Source: Monilinia fructicola
Lineage: Eukaryota > Ascomycota > Leotiomycetes > Helotiales > Sclerotiniaceae
DNA: 64,000 nt
Assembly (NCBI GenBank): GCA_008692225.1
Contig: VICG01000012.1
Coordinates: forward strand, 2,170,001 to 2,234,000
Direction of reading: 5' to 3'
Below are positions 23,469-34,827 of the stretch, piece by piece. The notes beneath the pieces were generated by a model. It did no database searches. It saw only the letters and a list, made by a program, of their open reading frames with translations, and was not told the origin of the DNA. Position 1 is the stretch's first letter, and each line of letters begins with the position of its first letter. The position numbers and the translations under genes are program-made.

Positions 23469-25778
23469 TTCAATACCCTTGCATACTTTTGATTTTAGAA
23501 TTCATTAAGCGCGTTACGATAGGTTATGACTGGGAGGAAAGCAAATATTAAGGTAGTTATATGATAATTACAGGAGGTCGATAATGATATTTTAAATAGG
23601 AATATCAAATAGGCTACGAATGCTTATAGTATGGCATAACAATTATGATATTTTTCAACAGGACTTATGAATTTTGCTCTTCACTCATACACTATGCGCG
23701 ATCATCCCTTTGTCCTATCCCGTTTCTGTCTATTAAATGCAATTATTCATCTCTACCCAAGTATATAAAGGATAACTGAACTGAAATTAGTATCTGAGAA
23801 TCTCCACCGAACATAAATCTTCCTCCACCTAAACAGATCATCAATTTTTCTCACCAATTAAAATAACAAACTATAGGTATCTCGACTTAAAACATATATT
23901 CAGGATAAAAAAACCCAGACATCGCGAATAATAGTTCAGAGCCTCAGATAATTTCCTCGTGTATACACCGATCAACAGCTATGTCATAGTACATACTAGG
24001 TACCTAGGTAGGTACTTGGTGATGGGAAATGGTGTATTCATGTAAGATCTTATTATAGTTATCCAACGCACGGGTTTGTAGACAAGCTATCAATTATCTT
24101 TACCGACGCGAGGTTAAGGAGGAAGGACAGAGAAGCGAGAAATGGTTGTAATGTTGTGATTCGTTTCTTTGGGAGGTATACCAATGGAGATAATTCAACG
24201 GCAGAGGGAATTCTCCGCTGTCTTCTGTCTGGTATCTAGTGTATCTATCCACTGTATCCCATCCTAAATCCCATACGAACTCTAAACAAACCCCAACCTA
24301 CCTCACCACTCACCCCTCACACCCTATCTTTTTCTCATCCCATACTCACACCCCTTTCCCTCCCCCCTCTTTCAAGACTCCCAGCTATACTCTTCCTTCC
24401 TCCTTCCTTGGCCCTTTCATCATCAAAGGTATTTACATGTTTTGTTGCTGGTGGTGCGAAGTCGATGGTATTGGAAATCCAATCTCTTTGTTCGATTTAG
24501 ATTTCGGTTTCGATTTATTGGGATCGTTTTGCGCGGAGGCTTGATGGAGGGGGAGGGGGAGGGGGAGGGGGAGAGGGGGAAATGCTAGGTTCATGATGTG
24601 GATCCGGTGAGTTGAGGTAAAATGAGATGCTAGATATTGTGTGTTTTGGTATAAAATCACGATACGGGCATGCGCGGGTCGGGGTATACATGGTCTTGAA
24701 TCTGTCCAGGCACCATCATATACCATGAGCTTCAAAATCACGAGGCCGGACAGACCATATTTGATGGCAGTACCTATGGATCGATAGAGCGTCACACTAT
24801 TAATGGAGCTGCTATTTACCTATCTTGGTATGGGAACGAAAGACCGATCGTGTCTTCCTGATACACAACCCGCTCATGTGGTATTCTGATCCTCCAACCC
24901 CTCGACAAAACCCAAAAGTGTCCATTGAAGTTCCTGTTCCTCGATACCCCTTTCCGTCCTGCGCGCCCTACTCCATCTCAACGCAGTGAAAAATCTCTAC
25001 TGAAGAGTCTCCAAAAATTCACAAACCCACTGATCAGCCCAAACCCAGCCAAACCCTCCCTCCCACCACGAACCAAGAAACCGCCCCCGAACCCCCAATA
25101 TTGCAAGCAAAACAAACCCCACCATGAAACCCCGATCTCCGAGCGATCCACCTTCTCACCTAACTCCAATATCAACCGCCTCTCTTCCCATCTCTGGCCT
25201 GCAGATCTGTGTGGCTTTGCACTTGCTAATTCATCCAGAGTATAGAAAGGTCAACTATTGAATCTCGCTGGATTCGCATGATTCAATACAAATATCCACT
25301 TCTTTATACCCAAACCACATTTTAGAATATGTGGAATTCACTTGGGATATTTCCTGGGTTTGTTGTTGCCTTCAGGTTGAAAATGAAGTTGATTGTCGCC
25401 CCATGATGTTGGTATTGAAGTACATGAGCGGTCCTGGCCTAGCCTTGGATTTGTCTGGCCTAGAGGGGTGTCTGTTCACTAATAGTATTTCGACTTTAGT
25501 TGTGGTGTTATTCTATCACTTGTTTCGTCGGGATGAATGCTGCGTATTAAGATGACTGGGGACAACACAATTTTCCAGATCATGCATCGAAAATGTCACA
25601 TAATTTTGAAAATATGAAGCCAAAACCACTAGACCCAACGCCCATCCAATTGCACTCATAACTTGGGAGTTTGATACCTTAAGCATTCTTCAAGCAAATT
25701 TCCCATACCAGGTATCCATCAAATCCCAAAAACGCCCATCAACCATTCATTTGTCCTTAAATTTCCTTCCCTTTATTT
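23469..25778. other. Intergenic between convergent Asf1 and Sro7/tomosyn genes
   Basis: No supported gene. A G-rich run of GGGGGA units lies at about 24547-24580. Frames around 24239-24544, 24433-24795 and 24925-25245 are Pro/Ser/Lys-rich without recognisable domains. The tail should contain the 3' UTR of the minus-strand gene. Confidence 0.5.
24547..24580 (+). repeat. (GGGGGA)n G-rich minisatellite
   Basis: At least five G-runs of four or more separated by single A, which could form a G-quadruplex on the plus strand. Confidence 0.75.
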
Positions 25779-28700
25779 CTAAAACCACTTTCCAGTAATT
25801 CCACTCAACAACATGCCTCTCTTCTGTTTATTAACATACTTACTAACATCATCCGCCCATCCCGCACTATTCTCCTGGACCTTATCCATATTATCCCCCA
25901 TGATGTTAAGCTTTTCTGTCCTCTCATTCAACTGCCTTGTCATATAATCGCCCCAACCTTCCTGACTTCCACTAGGTCCCGCTCCACCACCAGTACTACG
26001 AGCGAGACGTTCTTCCTCGGCCGAGGCAGCGAGCATTCGTTTACTAGGGGGACGATCGGACCACCGATGAGAAGATCAAGATCGGTTGGTGAAACATATT
26101 GAGTTCCAGATATCCATTGGAGATTTGATATGGTGGGACGTGAAGGGATCAAAGCTTCCGGGTTGAATAGCTTGTCTTGGCTCTTACCCAGTGGTAGCCC
26201 CGTTCCCCAGACGTTGACCATTGCGACCTCACTTGGGCCGGTCCAACCTAAGATATCGCCAGAGGGTGTGACGACACTATTTGAGGACCGGGTTTTGTCC
26301 AGCATGTCGAGCTTTGACATCCCAATTTCTTTGAGTGCTGGGAGTGAGTAAGCGCGAGCTGTTCCATCACCGAAAACTCCGACGAGGGCAAAAACCATGA
26401 AGTTCGAATTCGGTGACGGCAGCGGAGTCACAAAAAGACATCGTCAAAGGTTTTATGAGCACCTTTGGCGCTCGAAGGTTTGAAAATGCGGGCTTCAGTT
26501 TGAGTTACTATATGATTGTTAGTGACATTGTCATGCTATAAGTAAGGAAATTTTCTGAATCAAAGAAGAAACGTGGGCATCGCGACTACTAACCTCCCTC
26601 CATATATCAGGAGGTCAGTAGTTCCAATGCTTACGGTTAACTCACCAACTACCAGAGCACCATGAGTCTGCTGTCCATTGCGAAGTGCAGCTACAGTAGG
26701 TCCAGTTTGCCGATGCAGGCTTACCCGTTTCAGCCACAATAGGTGTGATTGAGATTACTTTGTCAGCACAGGCAGTTATACCAACAAATTGAGCTGTATA
26801 TCCGCCATTTTGCTGTGGTAATATCTTGAATGTGGCGACTTTGCCATTGCTTGTTCCTACGAAACAAGCAATGCTAGAATACTTATCATCATCTAGGGTC
26901 ATAACACCAAATTCAATACACACAGGCCATTCTGGTTTAGCAGAAGTTTGGCTACTTCCCTTCCTCATGAAACTACTTCTCTTATCTTGTTTGATAAAGT
27001 CAGTCATTAAGGCGGTGAAAATGACGGTTGGCCCTCGGAGATCAATGATTGAGAAGGCTCCGCCTTCAGATCCAACTGCGACGAATCCAACATCTGACAT
27101 TCGAATCGCGCTTATGGGTCCTTGTGCCATGTCATATAGAATGAATGGTTGTAGACCCTCTTTTAAAGATGGTTCTGCACGAACGGAGATATCCGTAATG
27201 CCTCCTTGTAGAGTTTCGTTAGCTGGCTGTTCGCTACCATAAGCTCTGTTGCCACCCCATCTATAAATCACCGCTTCACCAGCTGTCGTGCCAACACAAA
27301 GCTCTCCGGTGCTTGAGGCCATGCTGATTGCAGAGATATTAACATCTTCAAAACGTGCAACGGCTCTAGCGATATCAACTTGTAGTGCGCTAGAGTTCTC
27401 AAGTTCGTCTCCATGTCCGACATCCCAAATTCTGACTGTACCATCACCGTGAGCGGTTTGAATGATATTACGTGCTTCGTATCTTCGTAAATGTTTGACT
27501 CCCTCGCACCCCCCTTCAGAAGCAGGGGACCAATAGAACGAGTTTCGGTCATACCAAGCCATCGTCCTCTATCCACAGCAGATACTGTCATGAAATTGAC
27601 GAATGGGTGAACAAATGAGAGGGAAGGATGAAGTTGATTGGTGGGCGAGATAGGATGGCCAGTAGGGAAGGTTAATGTAACCAGCTCACCGGATGTAAGA
27701 AGTGCGATGATGGCAATGGGGTCTTGGGCACCAGCAAAATGAGGTGAAGCACGGGGGATAAGACAAAAATCCGCGATATCTGCACCAGTGGGAGTCCGGA
27801 ATGAAATGCTGACGTTTTGCGTTGAAGTGATCAGTCAAGGCTGGCCAAGTTTGAAGTTGCATAAACTGGGGTTACTCCTAACTCCATAAATGTCATGCCT
27901 TTCGTAGGCATCGTTGTAGGTACACCACCAGCCACAAGGAGACCAGTATCATCAGGGTTTTCCTTGCAACACCAAGCTATTTGGCGAAATCCTCCTTGAG
28001 AGAGAAAGTACCAGTGGGACTGCTAGGGCTTTGAGGTTGAGAGCCGGAGACATTTACATGTGTATCTTGTAAAGTTCGTGCCATCACAATCCGTCCATCC
28101 TTGGGATCCCAGAATACAATACTTGCATCATCATGCGCGGTAGCAATGAATGTTCCTGTTGGATGCCAAAGAGCTTGAGTAAGACGTGGTTGCCTCGGAG
28201 CATTCTGTCCCATAGGATCTCCATTACCCCCGGGAGCCCCGGCTGGAACTTCATATTGAAAGTATTTGATAGGTTTGTTTTGCTTTGAATGAGTATATCA
28301 CGGCCCCCTCCGTATATCCTATCAACAACTGTCCAATATCTCTCGGATGCAATTGTAGAGACACACAACTCAATAACCTTGATCGTGGCCTCTTTTCGCG
28401 CCAGAAATTTGGAAGTCGTAAAGGCGCAAGCTTCTCTCTATCTAAGTCGTAGCATATGATATCTCCATTTTGTAATCCGATCAAACACCAATCTAGCATA
28501 GGATCAGTTACAATTGTCGTCACTACACCTGGTGGAGAGTAAGCCGCCAGCTTCTTTGCCGTCGCCAAATCCCATATTATCACTTCATTTTTCGAATCAA
28601 CGCTGATAAGTCTGTCGGCGCAAAATTGTAGAGTTTTGACGGATGCTCGGCGGGGTAAAATCAGCTTAGCTTGAACTCTCTTTTGGCCAAAGATGTAGAT

Positions 28701-28971
28701 TTGACCGCTTCCGAATGTTGTCTCGTTCGTTCCAATTGCAAGTAAAGACTGTACTGGATCATATGCGAGAGAACTAAAAGGGTTGCAAGTTAGTTGAGGG
28801 TTACTTGATAGTTATATGATATGATTGATGTCTCCGGCTATTCCAAACATACCCTATTTGAGAATTGATGCCGAAACGATCCAGATCATCCGGCGCAAAT
28901 AAGCCTGGCAGGATACCTGCCGACAGATCATTTTGTATACCTGCTTGTTTTCCACGTAGAAATCCTGCCAT
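25779..28971 (-). CDS. Sro7/tomosyn (lethal giant larvae family) WD-repeat protein, about nine indels
   Basis: Regulator of SNARE-mediated exocytosis that binds the t-SNARE and controls polarised secretion. First exon 28853-28971 begins MAGFLRGKQAGIQNDLSAG; the intron 28774-28852 precedes SLAYDPVQSLLAIGTN. WD/beta-propeller landmarks follow: LQNGDIICYDLDRE, HPRDIGQLLIGYTEGAV, LTQALWHPTGTF, FWDPKDGRIVMARTLQDT, TAHGDGTVRIWD, GFVAVGSEGG, DLRGP and LFNPEALIPSRPTISNLQW. The C-terminus has a short coiled-coil tail (NERTEKLNIMGDNMD, ENSAGWADDV) like the R-SNARE-like tail of tomosyn. A second intron lies at about 26498-26645. Frame breaks near 28278, 27975, 27860, 27795, 27510, 26710, 26437, 26397 and 26055 prevent a continuous reading frame. 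Splice sites and domain order are intact, which favours sequence error. Confidence 0.88.
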
Positions 28972-29511
28972 TTTTATTCTGGCAGACGTGGAACTGTGAA
29001 AGATGCAGATGTTGTTGGTATTGTTTGGTGTTGGTTAACCAGGAGGAATGAATAGTCTTGGTGGGATGGATGGATACTTCGAACCTTGAAATGGATTTAT
29101 TTGCGTCATCTAAATGAATCTACGTGGTATGTCTTGGCTATCAAAATAGATATTCAGGGGGTGTCACATTGTGAAAAAAGGAATCATATAATCACCATGA
29201 AAAGTTATATCTTCAAATTTGTTTTGACTTGCATGATATATTGTTACAGTATTATGGAGAATTCTTTTGATTATCTCTTATCCAAATGTGGATGCATGCG
29301 CTATGAAGTACCTAGCTTTGACGCAAGGTCATGATACTATACAAAATGTTGACTTTGTCGAACCGGACCAAGCTACCAACTATTTGAACGAAGCAAACGG
29401 GCAATACATAGTCTTCACTAATATATATGATATATACCCTCCTTTGAATCAAATTCGTAAGCCTCGGTATGCTTCCTATTTTCACCTTGTTTCCCAAGGC
29501 ACGATGGATAT
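28972..29511. other. Intergenic, promoter side of Sro7/tomosyn gene
   Basis: No gene is supported. The first 100 bp upstream of the minus-strand start are GT/GGT-rich. The remainder is AT-rich and abuts the 3' end of the next minus-strand gene. Confidence 0.45.
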
Positions 29512-29907
29512 TCACGGCGAAGGTTGCCCTTCCTCCCATCCCCAGATCTCCCAATATCCATGCCATGCGCTCCGTATATTTGCGTCTCTTTTCTGTAATC
29601 TTATAACGCCTTCTCTCATCAAAGAAGGAAGCTCCAGCTCAAGTTCTTCTCGACGTACCCCAGCTTTAATCAATTCTTGCGTCAAGTCGATTTGTTTTTT
29701 TATCTGAGCAACAGAATTTATGTAGTATGGGGGTGGAAGTATTGCATCGGCGGCTCTTTTCTCTGCTGCAGCTTGATCGCAATCTTTGCATCGAGGTAGT
29801 GTGCGATCACAATCTAGGGAAGCTCTGATGCGAGGGAATTTAAGCGCGATATATGCGAACGCAGGAGGCAGTATGAGAGGACGGTCACAGGCTGGACATG
29901 CGGACAT
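29512..29907 (-). CDS. Small cysteine-containing protein of unknown function (131 aa)
   Basis: A single-exon frame starting at an ATG in a plain context. The N-terminus has a CPAC pair at residues 4-7 and a second cluster around residues 33-43 (C-DRTLPR-CKDC), a zinc-ribbon-like spacing. The middle is rich in Ala/Lys/Glu and probably helical (IKKQIDLTQELIKAG, REELELELPSLMREGV). It ends with an aromatic motif, HGYWEIWGWEEGQ. I do not recognise the family. It is divergent from the PDAP1-like gene, with about 1 kb between starts. Coding status rests on length, composition and the cysteine pattern only; extra exons are possible. Confidence 0.5.
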   Translation of the reverse strand: MSACPACDRPLILPPAFAYIALKFPRIRASLDCDRTLPRCKDCDQAAAEKRAADAILPPPYYINSVAQIKKQIDLTQELIKAGVRREELELELPSLMREGVIRLQKRDANIRSAWHGYWEIWGWEEGQPSP

Positions 29908-30900
29908 ATTGGTGTGTGGATGAGTCTGAAAATAAGGTAGGCTCGACGGTGACTATAGGTGAGTGATTCAAGGAGAATGAAAGATGTATAGCAAATAAGG
30001 GAGTCAGGATTGTGAGATTGATTTGAATCTTCTTGACGGTTCAACTGTGACCTCCTTTACCTTGTTTGAACAAAGGGCTTTTCGTCTTGATAGGACTAGA
30101 TCTGACACCAAGGTCAAAAGGTTGACAAGTCTGCCGCAAACATCCTTTGTTTGAATTGATGTGGCTGAAAGCAAATTGAGTTGCAACGACTAAGCTTCCA
30201 ACGCCCGCAGATTGCACCAGCACTATCACCAGACCAATACAATGCCATTGGCTATGAATTGAAAACAATCGAGGAAGGAATAAAGAAATAACGATTTATG
30301 TTATTGAAATGTCCCGTTTTTTATATTTCTCCATGACCCAACGCATTCTCATGCCATAGGATGGAGGGTAAGTAAACGAATGAAATTCTCTTCTATCCTG
30401 CAATTTCCCCTCCAAGATCCCGCCACTGAAAGACAAAAGACCAGAGTGAATATTGAGGAATCAGTTTTAGTTTTATGAAGAGAAAAGAAGAAAGAGGAAC
30501 TCATGATTGCGTCGAACATTACTTGTATTCAAAATTTCACAGTCATGTGATCTAAGCGACACTAGCTCGAAGCTAATCCGATATAGAGATAGTCTGTATA
30601 TCAGGTGATGTGGAGTGTGTTATTCCTCGCGAATACTATGGCTTGTTTAATTCTCACATTCTGATTGGCTAAGGCTTATATTGAAATGCTACAAGCCAAA
30701 CTACGGCGGGGCTTTATGCCCCGCACTAAAATCAAATCGCCATCTTCTGAATGGATTAAAAGTGCAATCAAGCACCATCCTTCGACTGACATCACAAAAT
30801 TAAAAAAAGTCATTTCGTCTCAAATATCATACGCATTCTAAACACAAACAAGTTCCCATAATCAATCATCTTTTTCTGACGTCGATAATATCTTAACAAG
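29908..30900. promoter_or_regulatory. Divergent intergenic region with CCAAT box and GC-rich hairpin
   Basis: About 1 kb between opposite starts. On the side of the PDAP1-like gene there is a GATTGGCT element (CCAAT box in reverse, about 30663-30670) followed by a perfect 7-bp inverted repeat GCGGGGC-TTTAT-GCCCCGC at 30706-30724. GCGGGG fits the SYGGRG consensus of CreA/Mig1 repressors, in both arms. Function is inferred from consensus only. Confidence 0.4.
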
Positions 30901-31759
30901 ATGGCACCAGGAGGACCCGCAGCCGGTCGTGGCAGAGGTGGAAAGTTTAAGAAGTTCACTCGTGGAGGTAAGAAAGTCATATTTCCAGTGGTAACATTAT
31001 ACCGGAAATGAACCTGACTGATACGTACTTCTGACTAGGCGGTAAACATTTTTCTCGTGATCTCCGACCGCTCGATGCCAATGGAAATGAAATCCGCGAG
31101 AAGAATGCCGATGATTCATCTTCCGAGGAGGAGGAAGAATCCGAAGAGGAATCCTCTGAGGAGGAGGAAGAGAAGCCAGAGATGACTCGTGAACAACGTC
31201 GCGCCGCCGCCAAGGCCAAGAAGGAGGCTGCCATCAAGAAGAAGAACCAGAAGGTCGCACAAGTTGGAGATCTTCCCACTGATAGTGAAGAGGAAAGCGA
31301 GGATGACGACATGCCTGCCAACCCAAATCACAGCAAGGCTGCCAGAAACCAGGCAAAAGCTCCGCCGAAATCTGTTGATGAAGTTGCCGGAGATGTCGCC
31401 AAGATGAGCATCAGCAAGAAGCCCCAAGAGTTGAGTCGCAAGGAGAGAGAAGCAATTGAGGCGCAAAAGAAGAGAGAAGCCTATCAGAGGTTACATTTAG
31501 CCGGAAAGACTGATGAGGCTCAGGCTGATCTTGCAAGATTGGCAAAGGTCAGAGAAGAGAGACGTTTGGCAGCAGAACGCAAGGCGGTAGGTTCCATCCA
31601 TGTACATTTCCGGGTCGGAATCACACTAACTTTATGTAGGCTGAAGAAGAAGAGCGCAAGGAACAGGAGCAAGCAAAGTCTGAACAGTTGGCAAGAGAAG
31701 CGAGAAGAAGAGAAGCTGCTATGGGACCTGCAGCTAGGGGAAAGAAAGGAAAGAAATAA
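30901..31759 (+). CDS. PDAP1 / HASPP28-like casein-kinase-substrate phosphoprotein
   Basis: Three exons, all in frame: 30901-30967, 31039-31586, 31640-31759; 244 residues. The N-terminus is Gly/Arg/Lys-rich ([20 protein letters not shown]), as in the PDAP1 family. Then comes a long acidic Ser/Glu block typical of casein kinase II substrates, Lys/Ala-rich helices ([16 protein letters not shown]), the conserved segment [13 protein letters not shown] and a C-terminal [24 protein letters not shown] helical region. The end is GKKGKK. The mammalian homologue binds PDGF, which is unlikely to apply in a fungus, where the protein is conserved but poorly characterised. No frame break is present. Confidence 0.85.
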
Positions 31760-32285
31760 GGCATTCTCTATTGGAATCAGATTTAGTCTTCTGTTTTGTG
31801 ATCAAGACTTCTAGAATAAATATCAAGGCATATACATAATGCTCGGCGTGGCGTTTTATTTTCTCATATTTGTATTGCCCACTAGTTAGTATAAATCCAT
31901 ATCGCATTGCAAATTCTCACATAGCTGTGTCCGTTCAATCTCTTATCCTGTGTTGTTTTGCGTCTGGATGTTGATCATGTCATGCTTACATACCATGCCC
32001 AGGTGCCATCTGATATAGAGGAAGCTCATTATCAGCTCCAATCTGTTATAGCCAATTGATGTAACTCCTTCGAGGAAAAGTTCCCTGTCACAACTCCGCG
32101 AAAGTATACTAAAATCAATAGCCAATATGGTGCAATAAAAAGTGATAGGTAAAAACAAAGCGGTAGTCATGCTATTGCCAAATCCCAAGCAAGTCTTTCC
32201 ACCCTAGACACATCCTGCCCTCACTTCTCACAAGTATAGATACAAACAGGATCGACATCAATAATAATATCAAAAGATCATCAAA
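31760..32285. other. Intergenic, 3' flank and tRNA upstream region
   Basis: Nothing beyond the 3' UTR of the PDAP1-like gene and the 5' flank of the tRNA is visible. Confidence 0.5.
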
Positions 32286-32374
32286 GAGGATATGGCGCAG
32301 TGGTAGCGCTTCTGATTCCAGTGCATAGAACTAGGAACTCCAGAAGGTCCTGGGTTCAAATCCCAGTATCCTCC
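32286..32374 (+). tRNA. Intron-containing tRNA, probably tRNA-Trp(CCA)
   Basis: Acceptor stem GAGGATA (32286-32292) pairs perfectly with TATCCTC (32367-32373). The D-stem is GCGC/GCGC around AGTGGTA, and the T-arm is CTGGG-TTCAAAT-CCCAG. A-box TGGCGCAGTGG and B-box GGTTCAAATCC are present, and T-runs follow at 32378. Reading the anticodon stem as TCTGA places CCA at 32318-32320 with an intron of about 17 nt (32322-32338). The D-arm and anticodon region resemble eukaryotic tRNA-Trp. That fold leaves one A-C mismatch at the loop-proximal pair. An alternative stem TTCTG/CAGAA would give TCC (Gly) but loses position 26. TTCC/GGAA can pair between anticodon loop and intron, as in nuclear tRNA introns. 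The discriminator base is C, unusual for Trp. Confidence 0.75.
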
Positions 32375-34827
32375 TTCTTTTTGACTTTTTTGATCTTTCT
32401 CACTCTATCTTGTTATGCGAATTGATTTCCCTTCCTGATTTGGGAATCAGCATGGATCTCCGTAGGAGAAGAGATGAGAGAGTGTGAAGTTTATCATTTG
32501 TTTGTTTGTTCGTTTGTTTTGAGTAATGGGAGAAGGTGAAGTCGCACGAGAGTTTGTTTGCCGTTGTTGGGTGGTACGAGAGACAGAGAGGTGGGAGTAT
32601 AATGATTTATGATCCTCTTTTATGATATGGCTGATATAGTAATAGCGCGCCATACATTCAGATCTAGACTAAAGACATTTTTTCTGCAATGAGTGTCAGT
32701 TATGAGCCTTATACCATAAAATCGTCTGTCTCTGGTACAAACTTGTTAAAATTTGTAGCAACTCTTCTTTCATTTTGATTCCCAGCCGCGTTCCATACAG
32801 CCAGATGAATCAAATGGTGTTCACTCAGAGATTATCACATAGTATTGCTACTGGTGATAGGACATACATTTTTCATCAGGTACAAACTCAAACCTCCGCT
32901 TATATCTTTGTTGCAGTTCGGATGACCTGTTGAATGGCATCTTATCCGTTTCTGTTACTCGGTCATTCAGAGTAGTTCCTCAGGTTGGCGGCGCGAAGAT
33001 TGATATCATTCATGCCAGATCATCCTAGACATACATCTTTGGTAAGCATTCGTTCTCTCTTACAGCGAATGTATACAGGTCAGGTTAGAAGATTTCTTTC
33101 ATAGTGGGTTCAAAACAGTGCTTGCCCCTCAACATCAAACTGGGCATCCCAGTATTGTGGGCTCACTTTCACAAGTACTCGGAGTTTCAGAATGATGTCT
33201 TTTTCCTTACGTGCTTCTTCGTCTTACCGGAACTGTCTGTAGCATTTGAACAACACACTAAAGCAGATGCATGGGGCTTCAGAACAATGAGTTGATAATT
33301 GGTGATAGATGAGATAAGCTTGGCGGGAAAAGAAGTCCGATTACTGTCGCTTTGAAACTTGCGGTGTCTTCAGAGATGACTTGCAGCTCGACCTTATGGG
33401 GACCTTATGGTGTGACTTTCTAGTGGCATTCCTGACGCATCATCCTTCTTCGTATGGGTATCTTTCTATGAGCAAAGCTTCAGAAAACATTACAATAGTG
33501 TACGGTTTGAAGCCAAGCCACCATCTGGTAGAGTATCGGGTTAGGGAAGCTGAGGTAGGCATTGGTCAATGTAATGTCTACAACTGGTTGTGACATTTAG
33601 TAGCTATCTAAATTGTTGCCCAAAGAATGAAAACATACACGGCAAGATATGATGGTTGTCGGTATTGCACCGCCTTGCAGCGATACAACGACTAAATGAA
33701 CTTAACTCAACAAACAAGTTTGAGACCTTGAATTTCAAAAATTCCCCAATCTTACAAAAGACAAACAAAAATAACATTCGTTGAATGCGAGAAGAAGCGA
33801 CAACTTTACTGTGGATTCTGCACAAGTTTCATCCTCCAAGAAATCTTCTTCACTTCACTTCTCATGTGATACCCTCCAGCACCAGCCGCCGGCATGAATC
33901 CTCGAAAACTCTACCAAACAAGCTTCTACCTATATCGAATATCAACAAAGAAGTCCCCCGCTATCAGTCTCAGGTGATCTCTAGTATCATCACAACTTGG
34001 TCTTCTCCACAACGATCCACATCTTGCACACTTTCATAAGAATCTTGTCCAAGTGACGTTGTTTGTATCTTTATATATAATCTTGGAGAAGAGGCTGAGA
34101 GGGAGAGTATATAGCTATAAAAGCAGGAAGCTTGTTTCATATAAAGATTATGCCCATCGTTGCAGCAGCTCTTACTTCTAATATGGAAGTGTAAGCGTCA
34201 TTATGCTGATGGCAAAAGGGCTATTGAAAGAGTCTCTTAACCTATAATGCACTCTCCGTTCCACAGATTTTTCATGCTGACGGTCATGACTAAGATGATA
34301 TCTGTCTCGAGATGGCTGTCGAGGAAGGGTAGTCATGAAAAGGAGAGGCCGACCCGAGTTGGAAAAACAACCGAGCAGAGCTGCGCGCAGCCGAAGTAAT
34401 ACCGAATGATGGCATCTTGGTCACGTGCTTGGGCCCCATCAAATCTTGGCAGAGACTGTTTCTGCGTTGTCAAACTAGGTGATTCTTTCACAACCCTTGT
34501 CATATCGATAGGAAATTCACCGCCACTCTTGAAGGTTTGGTCTATCTTAGTAACCTCACACTGCGATTGCTCAACGGGCGAGAGGATGTATCCAGATATG
34601 CATACGGACAAATTCCAACTCATTGTCCCGATCCAATGAGGGTATCAGGATTCACTGAGCGCCATGAAACAGTCCTTCTGAAGATAAGCTTTGCGGCTCT
34701 ACTGGGGCGCAGGTAAACACCCATTAATGCTGAATGGCAAAAGCCAAGTCTTGAAATTTGTCGGTCCAGCCATTTTCTTTCCTTTCTTCATATTCTGTTT
34801 CAGTTATCTAAAACTGTCATCGAAAGA
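32375..34827. other. Intergenic region, no supported gene
   Basis: No frame is convincing. A 96-codon minus-strand frame at 34333-34623 starts at an ATG and has a fairly protein-like composition (segment GGEFPIDMTRVVKES), but it has no recognised relative and no visible exon structure. The right end holds the promoter of the CorA-like gene. Confidence 0.4.
32378..32391 (+). terminator. RNA polymerase III terminator
   Basis: Two T-runs (five and six T) begin within 4 bp of the tRNA 3' end. Confidence 0.7.

Noticed and set aside
2115..28400. Programmed ribosomal frameshifting as explanation of the broken frames
   Set aside because: Too many sites, in both directions and at unrelated sequences, across five unrelated genes; sequence error explains them more simply.
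34333..34623. 96-codon minus-strand gene, possibly START-like
   Set aside because: Composition is protein-like, but I cannot match any domain, and no exon structure or promoter supports it.
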